A stretch of DNA of 64,000 nucleotides from Rachicladosporium sp. CCFEE 5018. Taxonomy: Eukaryota > Ascomycota > Dothideomycetes > Cladosporiales > Cladosporiaceae. Shown here piece after piece: positions 20,053 through 32,098 of this stretch. The notes beneath the pieces were generated by a model. That model saw nothing but the letters and a program-made list of their open reading frames with translations, ran no database searches and had not been told where the DNA came from. Every line of letters begins with the position of its first letter. Within the stretch, counting starts at the first letter, position 1. The DNA lies in NCBI GenBank assembly GCA_002077045.2, contig KZ111202.1:1-64000 (forward strand), in the 5' to 3' direction. The position numbers were made by a program, and so were the translations under genes.

Positions 20053-23000
20053 GTATTGTAGTAGCAGCGACACTACAAGAGTGGGCCGCTGCTAAACAAG
20101 GGTCAGCGGCGAGCTAGCAGCAGCACGAGGGCGCCGTCACGACGCCATGTGCGGTCAGATTGTGCTGATCGATTGCCTGCGACTCCGAGCGGATCCCAGT
20201 AGAGGAGAGCGCATGGGCAGGGCATGGACATGGCACCAAGTGGGAGGCCAAATGTCGCTGCGCATTTGCGGCTAACCACCCACTCTGACACCGACGGCAC
20301 TATGACACATGGCAGAGCAAGGTCCACGAACATCTCGGTTCGTTCCACTGCAGCTGCCTTGCCGGCTACGGCATCCCTCATCTGGTCTTCCGCCCTCGTC
20401 AGCGCCGACATTGAAATTTCGCGTGGCCGCCGACGCGCTCCTCCACCAACCTCCGCCGCCAGCCGTGTGTAAATATGGCTGCGCCCACGCGTTTCACCTC
20501 TCAACGGTTGGTGCGCTCACATGTTTTCGTGGGCCGGCGGCACTACTGAAAGCAATGGCTGCATCGCAAGGCGCGATGATTCCGCACGTGGACACACGAC
20601 TTAAGTCTCCACAGCATAAGGCGTGCTGATCAGTGTCTCACCATTGGCAGTTCTATCCTTGCCCACTACGTCTGCCGATGTCATGGCGATCTCTCGCCAA
20701 TGGGCACAATGACATGGAGTTGTAGCGGATTGTAGAAGACAAAGTTCTGTCGCGGAGTGAAGGCCGTGCCGCCGTGGGGACTTGGGTGATGCTTACTTGC
20801 TCATATATGCATCACCGCGCTCGCACCTCCAGCTGGAACATAGTCTCTTCTCCCTGCAACTCCGAGACGCACCACCGTCACACAACCTTACTTGCTGCTA
20901 GGCCACGCATCGATCTGAGCTCGCTACCCGCACTAGCACTCCGAACGCTTCAATGCCAACTTCGCAAGCCAGGGATCTACCATATGGCCGCGACGATACG
21001 AACATCATGGAGCTTGACGATCAATCTCTAGTCTGTTGATCAAACACGACGGTACGAAACCTTCCTCAAGAGCTGAATACCGACTGCGGCAACTGCGGCT
21101 AGTCATGATCATCCTTCTCTCCATCGCCTCGGCGATTGACAACGACTAAGCGTTCCCCTTAGTCATGGACATTGTTTCGCAGTGATCACTTCGACTTCTG
21201 CGCGTGGGTCTGCGAGCAGAGTCAAAGCCACATCTGCCGAAAGGCATCCTGGCCCGACACGTGCTGACAAGCCGCGAGTTTATCGCGATGTGCATGGGCG
21301 GCCTGGGCATCGCAGCAACTCGCACCATCGATCTTGCCAATGTACCATACCAATTTCGTAGCGGCGGCAGACTGCAGCACTTCGCACGTGGCCGGTCGGA
21401 TGAGAGCAGCGTGGAGCCGGCGCACTGATATACCTCCAGGCTTCTTGTTGTTCTAGTGGGAGCATAGACGTCGCGCTAGAAGACTGTGAAATTTCCGTGC
21501 TAAAAGGAGGTTGGCAAGCCACAGCCATCCTCCCCACGATCGACCACGTGAGGGCAGAATTCGCGAGCGGATTGTGTGCGGCTCTGATGCCAAGCACACC
21601 TTTCCCCTTTTGATCGTATTGACCTCGTCCCGTTGCTGCTTTGCACCGAGCGGTACATCCTCGCACTTCATACCTTGCGCGATGTCACCCTGAAACATTA
21701 CCAGTATCGGTGGAATGTGCGCGCTGGTGGCCTGTCAGCTTATTACACTTGTATCATGCATCCTCGCACACATGGCCTGATGGCGTGCTGCTGTGCATGC
21801 TGCGGGCCAAACGTTCAAAGCTATCCGCCGCGCAGCGGGATAACTCAACATCCGCAGGTCTAGACCGCAATGGCGTCGGCAACAATGTCATCAGTACGGA
21901 GAAGAGCGAAATCATCTTTCTCACCACCGGCGAAAAGTACCTCGTCGTCTTCTCGAAGGCTTCCGCGCCGTTTCGAACTCATGCAACCATAGTACATTGC
22001 TGACTCGTGTCGCGGCGCTGCACCATCACGTGGCTTGACGCGAGTGCGAGCCCTTGCATGAGATGCGGTCTGTCGCCTAAGCATTGCACGCTCATTCCAC
22101 CGGAAATAATATGCAACATGAGCACGCTGGCCGCTGCGCTACCTTCTCCATCTGCTTTTATCCCAGCGACATCTCGCGCGGCTCAGTTGCCTCGCTTCCA
22201 AACCTCAGAGTTATGTCCACCTCCGAACTCCACCCGACTGCAACCCGTGCAGCCGTGCAGCCAGCGCATAATCTGTAAGCCACCAACAATCCCTGTCTTG
22301 AGGCTTCCACGTGTCTGGGCTTTCGCAGACTGGCAGGTGGCTTGCAGCTCGGCGCACTGTTTCCACGTGGCAGGTGGGAACGCCAAGGTACGCTTCCCTG
22401 GTGGTTGGTGGGTTGGTGGGCATCGAAAATATGAATGAGGATCGTGAGATTCGTCTGATCGTTGATTTGGAAGGGAGTAACGACCATGATGGCATGGTCG
22501 GATTATTGCTACACCGCAATGGCCTCCTCGGATTCGGGATTAGAGTGGGATGGATGACTGGATGCCGAACACTCCTCACCGTCGCGCCGCGGAATACAGC
22601 CCTATCCCATTTCGCGTTCCGATGATCTCCAAGCTCAAGACACGCTGACATACTCATAATGTCTACTCGTCAGCACGACGTAAGCGAGCTCTCACTCTTC
22701 TCAATCGAAGCAAGGCGCAGCTGGGCCGCCCACGGTTCGCGCAATATATTCTTCTCGAACATTGCACAGCTACCGACTCGGACAGCTGCGAGATAATGCA
22801 TGGACATGACCTGCAATCTCGTGCTTCGTCTGACACACGGAACATACGCCTACGCGGCTCTAATACTGGGTTATATTCACTATACAGTAGTGGGTGATTA
22901 CCTCCCGGGTCTGTCATCATGCACTTACCGCCATCCCGCGTTTCATACCAGAGGTGCTTCTCGTCTTTCGGCCCCCGGCAGCCGTCATGCAGCTTGCCGA

Positions 23001-23796
23001 ACACGATCTATTGCTTCGAAGCGAGGGAGGGCACGGCAAGGCGTCAGACGCGAACCGGCGAAGTATTGGAAGGATCCGCGAAGATCAACGTAAGCGGATT
23101 GCACTTCGTCACTGGCCTAGCTGGCGGGACGCGGGACGACCCAGACTTGACTTCATTGCTGACAACAAGTTTCAGAGTTGCGCGTGTATCTCCACGGTGC
23201 TCCGCGCGATGGGCGTAGTAGCAGAAGCGTTGTCATCACCGCGAGGGAAGTCGCGCACTAGAGTGAGTAGGATTGCAGCTACCAAGATCGCCGAGGTGGG
23301 TCTCTCGAAGTAAGTGATCTGTGTGGCATGTCAAGGTTTGGTTAACTTTCGAGCGGATGCAAACTCTCTGTTCCCACCTTGGAGATATGCACGACCGTAC
23401 GCAGTATCAACATGCTCACCGCCAGAGCACCGGCACTGCGCTCCGTGGGGACCAGGCCTTAGAGAGGACCGACACGTAACGTTGTGCTATGAGTGTACAA
23501 GCCACATAGACATAAAACCTACATGCGCAGCTACATGATCTCTGCTTCTCCGGGCCTCTGCGATGCTCCTCGACTGTCACCAGTGCACGTATCGGCTATG
23601 ATATAGCATACTCGTAGGAGCCGGCTGGCATACAGTAGATTGCTGCTGGTTCCTTGTATCTCCAGCTTTCCACACGAGTGGAGCACTGAGACCGCTAATC
23701 GCCACAATCACGCTAGCATAGCCAACAGCTACGATGGTGACCAGAGCCGGGAAGTGGACGTAGAGCGTAGCAGTGTTGTTAGTAACCGCACGACTG
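20053..23796. other. 3.7-kb gene-free stretch
   Basis: Upstream of flbA and downstream of the secreted-protein gene. Many short frames occur on both strands, but none has recognisable motifs, coherent composition or splice support. A GT-rich run (TGGTTGGTGGGTTGGTGGG) sits near 22400. A long flbA promoter/5' leader may occupy part of it. I see no tRNA or transposon. Confidence 0.4.
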
Positions 23797-26418
23797 TCAT
23801 TCCAAACTGGCCGCAACGAGGTACATGAGAGCCGCGCATATGATCATGACCGACCCCCTGTCTGAACGCCTGCTCCTGTACGCACCGGACGTCTGCGTCG
23901 CTGCGTCCGAGGTGGAGGCGGGTGGATCCGTAGATATCGACGTCGGCGGCGAGGCAACAGACCCAGTGATTCCACTCCCAGTACCTGATGGAGGTTCAGG
24001 ACTGCTTGAGCTTGTCTCAGCAGTGTCTCCAGCCACGGTCGAGGCCTGGCTCGTCGTGTAGCTGGCATCGTCGCCCGCAGCTCCCACGACAGCTACACTC
24101 GTGCCATCGACCACGACCGCCACGCTTGCGTCGCCCCCAGAGACAGGCAACGTGGTTGTGTGCGTTTGCTTACTCCCAGCTGGTGAGGGTGCGGAGACCG
24201 TAATAATGGTGGTATGGACAGGGTCAATAGAGCTGCCTGCTTCCACAGTGGAGTATGAGAGCGTCGATCGTGTTTCCGTTAGTGTCGCCAGAATGACATT
24301 TGCTGTGTTCGCGTCAGATTGCAAGCTTTGCAATGTTTTGGACAGGTGTAGGATCGATGCCAGAACATCTGCAATGTTCCAGCTACTCGTCTGAGAGACT
24401 TGAGCGGCAACAGACGGATCGCTGTCGCCGTTGTTGGAGCTGCTGGAGAGGCGGTTTCCGCTCGAGACTTCTGATGCTGAAGCAGAGGGCAGTCTTCCAG
24501 GATCACTTTCGCCGGGGCCTGGGACTTGTGCAACGCTTCCACCAGCCGTCGAAGTAAGTCCCGCAACCGGTGGTGGAGTGGTATAAGCCCAAGTCTGCGG
24601 ACTTGTGGAAGTGTCCGGCTCGCCATTGTCTGGAGCTTGCGGACCACTACTGGGCAGTACTTCACTCTGCGCCGTGGGTAGAGCGACAGGTACCGGAGGC
24701 GGGAATGTCGTCTGTGGTGCAGGCCTTACTGCAGTCGAGCTAGGTGATGCTGGAGTTGACATCGTCTCGTCCGCTGGTAGCGAAGGTGTGGCCACCGCGT
24801 CTGTGGGTTGTAATGCCAGCGGAGGATCAAACCTGCAAGTTTCACAATCAGCCTTGCACTCTCCACGGTTACAACCGGCAAGTTCAATCACCAGAAATTT
24901 GGCAGCGCTTCGTCAAATGCTGAACAGGCACTCCATTCCGGTACCATCTTCGAAACCTCCGTCGGTAATGCCAGAACGGGATTGATATCCCGCCAGATGG
25001 TATCGCAGTGCGGATCTTTGGGTAGTCCGGTAACGTAGCATCCCCCAAGATCGCAGGATGTAGTCTGCGCGGGTATTACGCAGCGACCTTGACAGCTGTA
25101 GGCACTTGCCGCCACAGGCCAGTTCAGATCTGCGTAATTCATGGAGGTTCCTGGGCCCATTGCGCTGAACCAGCCTCCGCAGTGCGTGCTGATCGCTGAA
25201 GATGGCAGTGCCACTATATGATCGGTGAAGGTCGGACCAACAGTGTCATTGTAGCCGAAGCCGTCGTAGTAGGCGAAGAGGGTCGACTATAATGCGTGTC
25301 AGCCAACTAATAGTCCGTGAAGCGTACTTCACCATTCCGTACAGCCTGTGATGAATGTTTACACTCGCAGTCGCACCCACGATAGCGATCTCCCTTTTCG
25401 AGCATGATGCGAGATGGGCACAACGATTAGGCTAGCTCGTATCTCGAGTACTCGGAGCTGCGTGCAGTTCAGGGACTTGACTTACAAAGGACAGGTAGAC
25501 AGAGCCACTTGTGAAAGTTGTACCCATTGCTGTGATCGTCGGTGGGTCGCCCGCCGTCATCGTCGTCGGCGCGATAGTTGTACCATTGTGTGCGCACAGA
25601 TTGCCACCCCGGGTCTCGATTGGGAAGTAGACCAGCTGCACCGGCCCTCCTGCAATGAGGCAAGGCTTCTCAACGGGATCAGCGTGGGCTGGAAACCCGC
25701 ATTCATGCTCCCACTCATCCTCGGTCCCAGACACGTTGTAGATATTCGACTCGTAGTACAGGACCCTGCAAATGTGATTATTCGGCCTGCATGGTTTAGG
25801 TACGCTGTAAGTGGGTGTAGCCAGGCGAGTGGTGGTGAACGACAAGGTAGTGTTCCAGCTGGAGTGCTGTGTGATCGGCTCGACGTCCACTCTGGGTGTA
25901 TGATCACACAAGGTGTACGTGCTGGCGTTTGCTGGGTAGATCGTCGTCGATGTCTCCCAGAGTATGACGGACGTGGAGGTTGCGACTGTCAGTGGCCACG
26001 TACTGTTAGCTATCTGGGCGTTGTACCAAGCAACAGATCCTGGTCGCCAGTTGACGATGCTAGACCAACAGCGCTGAGCCTGTGGTAGATCTGTATTCGA
26101 GCTGTTGGCAGACCAGATAACGCCTGTCGTAGGACCAGCGCTGAGGGGGCCGCCGAGCGTGGTGTAACCCACAATGGCATTTGAGAACGTCAAATTCCCA
26201 CCTGCGATGGTAGTCGGCGCAGGTGGTGCATCGATATGGCCGGGTGTACTTGTGGTAATGCTTGACGTGGATGTACTTGTGACTGTACCAATCTGTCAGC
26301 TGGCAACATCCAGCAACTACCCCCTCATGATTGCCTCACCGTTACTACCTAGAGCACACCAGACGGGCTCCGAACCCAGAAGCAATAAAGTCAGGGCTTT
26401 TGGAAATTTCGTCCTCAT
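23797..26418 (-). CDS. Secreted Ser/Thr-rich protein, probably GPI-anchored, function unknown
   Basis: Four exons: 26418-26340, 26282-25486, 25286-24892 and 24832-23797, giving 768 residues in one frame. Exon 1 encodes a signal peptide (MRTKFPKALTLLLLG). The following 350 residues form a Cys- and Trp-containing ectodomain with several N-glycosylation sequons (for example NSTW, NTTL, NVSG). Then comes a 300-residue Ser/Thr/Pro-rich stalk typical of O-mannosylated cell-wall proteins. The end has a hydrophobic stretch (SVMIICAALMYLVAASLE) after a small-residue region, consistent with a GPI-attachment signal. Introns have clear branch sites; the third intron splits a TGG codon and restores the frame between FW and FDPPLAL. 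I recall similar uncharacterised surface proteins in filamentous ascomycetes but know no function. The exact donor of intron 1 is the least certain boundary. Confidence 0.75.
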
Positions 26419-28292
26419 CGCCTTCCTGTCGCCGCTTCTCGCGAGGTTGAAGCTTGGGCAGGCCCGCCCTACCTACACCTGCGTCCTGTGGAAAGCTGAT
26501 GCTATACCCGGATCAGACTGAGATGCCGAACAGTCGCGCAGCAAGAAGGCCAACGTAGCCTCATGAGCAATGCTTCGAGGCGATGTGGTCGTGATAGTTA
26601 AGCTAGTGTCAGCCGAAGAGCGACCCCAGTCCGCGGTCGATCGATGCTATCACCAAATTATAAGATAGGCAACAAGATCAACGGCGCGCGGGTCCAGTTA
26701 TGGCGACGGTGATCGCTGCTCGCGGAGAATCGTACTCAGAAGCGACTGTTCTTCGTAAAGCGTTTCTGGCGTGTGGTCGATCTCCTAGAGTTCACTCACT
26801 GCCCTGCAGACGGGTCGCAGGGAGCCTGTTTGCAAAGAGTATTCCAGACTTCACCTGAGAACAAGCCGCGGTATTGTGAGACGGTGCAGCGTGAACGGGC
26901 CAGACGAACGTGCAACTCGCTTCAACTGATCGTTCAAGGTGAGTAACTCCTAGCCAGACTGGAATGTCTGAGCAACGAGCGACTACGAGTGGGAGATGAC
27001 GAAGATACAGCAAGGACGTACACCACCATGACGGCAGTGGATCGCATTATTTGCATATACCGTCGTGAAAGCGGAGTCTTGATACAACGAAGGATTCGGC
27101 ATGCTAGGAACATGCTTCCACTCACGGAAGACAGACTTTGGCCGAACCATAACGTCGCCTACTTTGTCATCATCCTTTGCAATGACTGCATCCAGGGATA
27201 TTTCAAGTCGCGAATGTGTGACCGATAATCGTCTCTGTGGGACGACGTCGCGCCTTAACGCTTCAATCGAACAAGTTCAAATTCCATTAAGGTGACTGCT
27301 GGTGTTGATTTCCCGGGCAGTCAGCAGCGGCTCGAGCGCGGCCGAGCAGCGAGTTTGCTGTGAGACATGTGATCGGTGTGATGAAAGAGGTGACGGTGAC
27401 GATGTTGAAAGTTAATGTGGGATCGATAAGAAGCACGAGTGTGGCTCGAATTGCGGTCTGCTCCCACGGCAGACGTAATAAATTTACTATATACCTAGTG
27501 TTTCCATCTGGGACTTGCCCTCTACGGCAAATGTGAGCGCACGAGCTTGACAGTGAGCAATAATTCCTGTGATACCAGCTAGATCGGTGTGATGTTTCTT
27601 GTTTGGCTTTTTGTTATCATGCGAGCTCTCTAGGTTCGTCGTCGCACCGCTGTGAGGCGGCCGGTCTGCATACTTGCGTGACCACCAGCAGTATGGTCTC
27701 CTCGAAGGTGGAAGGGGAGATGCTCATATCCGCTATAAGACTGTTTTACTGAACGGAGATCAAGTCCGTGGAATCTGGTATGCATTGAAGGCGATGCGCG
27801 CCACAACGAGATACCCTACAGCAAGCGATATGTGAGCTTCTGAGCTCGTGTGTAGCGCAAGAGCGTCTCTCTCGCATCAGCTCACACAGTCTTCCATCGT
27901 CAGGTGGTCGTCTCACATTTGTTGTCTGTATCATCTCCCTTGAAGGACACAATCTACCAACGTGGCGGGCGGGCAACGCTAGTCCACATCGCACGTACGT
28001 CATGGCGTTATTCCGACGCTGAGGTCTGCCTGACAGAGCGCGACACAAGATCCTTCACTTGACACGTGAACACCTACAACCTACCACTCTGAAGCCTAGA
28101 AACCCATCGGAGCCTCACTAATAAATCCTCGACACGAGCACATCTGTTCTAGGACCACAGCACGACCTCTACCACCTCACATCGGCCGATTACAGCGCGG
28201 ACCCACCCCACTACACGCGCAGAGTTCTCTCACCGAGTCCATATCGCATATACCTATACGTACCTCCTGAACGGCAGACACCGTAGCCCAGC
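26419..28292. other. 1.9-kb intergenic, divergent promoters
   Basis: This separates the secreted-protein gene from the divergent PP2C gene. An AT-rich patch lies at 27477-27500 (AATAAATTTACTATATA). No convincing coding frame, tRNA or repeat is visible. Confidence 0.45.
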
Positions 28293-30130
28293 ATGGGTCA
28301 GACTCTCTCGGAGCCGGTAACGGACAAGGTATGCCTCCTCCCACCGCCTCGTCGCCCACACACCCAGACCACCAACTCCAATCCCCCCAACCCAACATAG
28401 CTCCACCTCTCCCCCAATCCCTCCACTGACCACCCCTCCCCTCCACAGCACTCCGACGAAGGCCAGGATGACCGCGTCGCCTACGGCGTCAGCTGCATGC
28501 AAGGCTGGCGAATAAGCATGGAAGACGCGCACGCCGCGATCCTCGACCTGCAACCCTTGACCGAAGGCGACACCAAGGAGCCCACACCCGCCGCAAGCGA
28601 CGTGCGGATATCGTTCTTTGGCGTTTATGATGGGCATGGTGGCGATAAGGTCGCGATCTATACGGGGGAGCATTTGCATCGGATTGTGGCGAAGCAGGCG
28701 GCGTTTAAGGAGGGGAATTTTGAGCAGGCGTTGAAGGATGGGTTTTTGGCTATTGATAGGGCGATATTGAGTGGTACGTTGGTGCCGTTCGAAGCCTGAA
28801 GGGGAAGGGGAAAGGTGACGGTGGCTGATATTTCTGTGCGCAGACCCGAAGTACGAGGAGGAGGTGTCAGGTTGCACTGCGACTGTGGGCATCATCACAC
28901 ATGACAAAGTGTACTGCGTGAGTGGTGTTGCTTCACCGGAAAAATTCGCAGCACACTGACACCTACACAGGGCAACTCGGGTGACTCGAGAACAGTACTC
29001 GGTATCAAAGGCCGCGCAAAGCCTCTGTCCTTCGACCACAAACCCCAGAATGAAGGCGAGAAAGCCCGTATACAAGCAGCCGGTGGGTTTGTCGACTTTG
29101 GACGCGTCAATGGCAATCTAGCGTTGAGCAGAGCCATTGGTGATTTTGAGTTCAAGAAGAGCGCGGATCTTCCGCCTGAGCAGCAGATAGTCACCGCACT
29201 TCCTGAAGTGACGGCACATGAGCTGGGCGAGGATGATGAGTTTGTGGTGGTTGCATGCGACGGTACGCAATATGTTTGCCTAAGGGCGCTTACAAGTACT
29301 GACCCACGTCAGGCATCTGGGACTGCCAATCCTCGCAAGCAGTCATCGAGTTCGTGCGAAGAGGCATCGCCGCAAAGCAAGACCTCAAAGCTATCTGCGA
29401 AAACATGATGGACAACTGCCTTGCCTCGAACAGCGAAACCGGCGGCGTCGGCTGCGATAACATGACCATGATGGTAGTCGCGCTCCTCAACGGCCAAACG
29501 AAAGAGGAGTGGTACAACAAGATCGCCGAGCGAGTGGCGAATGGCGACGGGCCTTGCGCACCTCCCGAGTATGGCAAGTCTTAATCCGCCTGCTTACTGT
29601 TTGTGCTTATCGCAGCGCACTCGCTGAGCTTTGCGCGGACGCTTGCTGGTACAACTGCTGACTTTCCATTTGCAGCGGAGTTCAGGGGTCCGGGGAATCA
29701 CAAGTCGTTTGACGAGCAGAGCGATGACGAGTATATGAATCTGGATCACGGCGCGCGGATGCTTGACGGGCGAGCAGGGCGCGTTATTCTTCTTGGTGAT
29801 GGAACGGAGATTCGTACTGGTGGGCAGGGACTTCAGGATGATAGTGATGAAGATGTGGATATGGATCGCGAGGTTGAGGAGGTTGAGGATAGTGATGTGG
29901 AGGAGCAGATCAAGAAGGGGCAGGAGGCTGCGAAGTCTGCTGCTGCTACGAATGGGGAGGCTCCTGCTGTGGGGATGGATGAGGAGAGGTCTAAGAGGGA
30001 GGAGACTCCTGGGCCCGCGGAGACTTCGAAGCCGAGCGAAACGCTGGAGTCGAGTGACAAGACTGTGGGCACTTCTACGCCTGAGGAGCCGAAGATGGGT
30101 GCTGCTAGCGATGGGAAAGCGGAGTCGTAG
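28293..30130 (+). CDS. PTC2: PP2C-type protein phosphatase, PTC2/PTC3 class
   Basis: Six exons: 28293-28328, 28449-28773, 28844-28917, 28971-29262, 29313-29573 and 29676-30130, giving 480 residues. The N-terminus MGQTLSEP has the Gly2 context for myristoylation. Catalytic PP2C motifs are all present: WRISMEDAHAA, FFGVYDGHGG, GNSGDSRTVLG, LALSRAIGD and GCDNMTMMVV, which supply the metal-binding Asp residues. The last exon encodes a conserved tail (LDHGARMLDGRAGRVILLGD) and a long acidic Glu/Asp/Ser-rich end. PTC2/3 phosphatases remove phosphates from MAP kinases such as Hog1 and from checkpoint kinases. The last intron begins with GC, not GT (GCAAGT, 29574); using it gives the family sequence PPEYAEFRGPG, whereas reading through stops at once after PPEYGKS. 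Confidence 0.93.
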
Positions 30131-30648
30131 TGTGTTTTCGTTTGAGCCTACTTTTGAGGATCGGAGGATCTTGTGTGTGTAGCGATGTGCAGCAGCATGG
30201 AATGATACCCATTTTGCACGTGGCTCAACTTGTTGATGTGTAAATTGGTCATTGTCCGACAAGATGAAGTCTTTCATGGTCTGGCCCGCCCCTGGTTAAC
30301 GTCAGATGTGCTGTGATGTCAGGCAACGTCGATCTTGGCGTGTATGCAGGCTTCCAAGGTTGACAGCTGCGCCGCCAGAATTTCGGTGGAGATCCGTCTC
30401 CTGTGCTGATCATGTTAAGCATCTCCTCTCCTCTATCCGAATGACCTGAACAAGTGTCGATGTTATCCATCACCGCATTCGCGATCCATCATCTCCGCTG
30501 ACCGCAGGGCGTCCAAGCTCGCCCTTTCCCAACCCATTGATCGAGCCACGTGCCGGAACTTCCCACGCGACCCATCATTCTCTCTTCGCGTCTCGACTAT
30601 CTCACCTGAGGAACCCACTGCCCTCGCAGCTTCAGCACATCACGCACA
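30131..30648. other. Intergenic, PP2C 3' UTR and PCT1 promoter
   Basis: No coding frame of note. The bases just before the next ATG are CT-rich, as in fungal promoters. Confidence 0.45.
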
Positions 30649-32098
30649 ATGGGCCCCAAACGCAAACGCGCCCCAACCCTTACCACCCCCTCCGACGACG
30701 CCATCCCACAGCCCTCTTCCCGCGACGCCAGCGCCTCCGACACCGCCGACCCAATCCTCTCGGAAGTGCTAGAGCGCCGGTCCATCGACCCGCCTTCTAA
30801 GCGGACGCGGTCAAGCAAGCCGCCAACCTCTGAGAGCACCAATGGCTCGACCGAGGCACTGAATGGGACTGCTGGAGCTGCCGCCTCGAGTGCTAATGGC
30901 ACTGTGAATGAAGCTGGCGAGCATGGCGAGGCGGGGAAGATGAGGATGGAGCCGCCGCCGAAGGCTGGACTGGTGGATCCCGAAGGAGGGTATAAGACTA
31001 ATAAGCCGCCTGAGGGGAGGAGTGTGAGGGTTTATGCGGATGGGGTGTTTGATTTGTTTCATCTTGGGTTAGTGCTTTCGTCTACCATTGATGCGAGGCT
31101 GCATGTCTCGGGCGGCAGTGCTGACTTCTCAACATAGGCATATGCGAGCGCTGCAGCAAGCCAAGACCGCGTTCCCGGACACGTACCTGATTGTTGGCGT
31201 GACTGGCGACTCGGAGACGCACAAGCGCAAAGGCCTCACTGTTTTGTCTGCGAAAGAACGCGCCGAGTCTGTCCGCCACTGCCGCTGGGTCGACGAAGTA
31301 GTGGAAGACTGCCCCTGGATCATCACCGTAGGCTTCCTAGACAAACACCAAATCGACTACGTGGCGCACGACGATCTCCCTTACGGCGCAAGTGAAGGCG
31401 ACGACATCTACGGCCCTATCAAAGAAGCTGGCAAGTTCCTTGTCACGCAGCGGACTGAAGGCGTCTCCACTACTGGTATCATCACCAAGATTGTACGCGA
31501 CTACGAGCAATACGTTGGCCGCCAGCTGCGGAGAGGGACGACCAGACAAGAACTCAATGTTTCCTGGTTCAAGAAGAACGAGCTGGATATCAAGAGGCAT
31601 GTAGGCGAGTTGCGTGATAACATCCGCCAGAATTGGACAACGACTGGTCAGGAACTCAGCAAAGAGCTCAAGCAGTTCTGGCAGCCTAGCAGACAGAATA
31701 GTCCTGCGCCGTCTCTTCGCAGTATCACGCCTGGTCGCGCTTCCGGTGCCAAATCTCCGCTTGCTCTGGACCGCCTGAACCCTATGGACGCTGCTAGTAT
31801 TCTACGTGGTAGTACTCCTGGAGGGAAGGAACGGGGCAGGAATTATGACTTCGCGGCTGGGTATGCTATGGGCCTGATCGGAGGTGTGAAGGGGTGGATG
31901 CAGGGAAGTCGGAGGAGTAACCTGAGTGACTCGAGAGCCGAGAGTCCAAGCAGTGAGGGGGACAGTGGGGACGCAAAAAGTCCTACTGGGGAGTTTGGGA
32001 GGGGACGGAGGGGGAGGTCGGAAATGGGAGAGGGTGACGAGGTGATTGATGAGGAGAGGGCTAAGCGACAGTTGGAGGTGGAGGTCATGGAGTCTTGA
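30649..32098 (+). CDS. PCT1: Choline-phosphate cytidylyltransferase
   Basis: Two exons: 30649-31067 and 31138-32098, giving 459 residues. The nucleotidyltransferase core begins at VRVYADGVFDLFHLGH, with the CTP-binding HxGH motif at 138-141, and ends with RTEGVSTT (from about 245). The intron falls inside the codon for Gly140, so both exons are needed for the active site. After the core come a charged amphipathic region (YDFAAGYAMGLIGGVKGW included) and a Ser-rich tail, probably for membrane-lipid sensing and phosphorylation. The enzyme makes CDP-choline from CTP and phosphocholine, the rate-setting step of the Kennedy pathway to phosphatidylcholine, at nuclear or ER membranes. The N-terminal 120 residues are low-complexity with basic nuclear-signal-like patches. 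Confidence 0.95.

Noticed and set aside
22663..23004. Minus-strand frame ending near a GTAAGT donor
   Set aside because: A stop lies directly upstream and there is no ATG; the donor-like site has no sensible exon before it.
28254..29075. 273-codon frame antisense to the PP2C gene
   Set aside because: It is a shadow of the coding exons and their introns.
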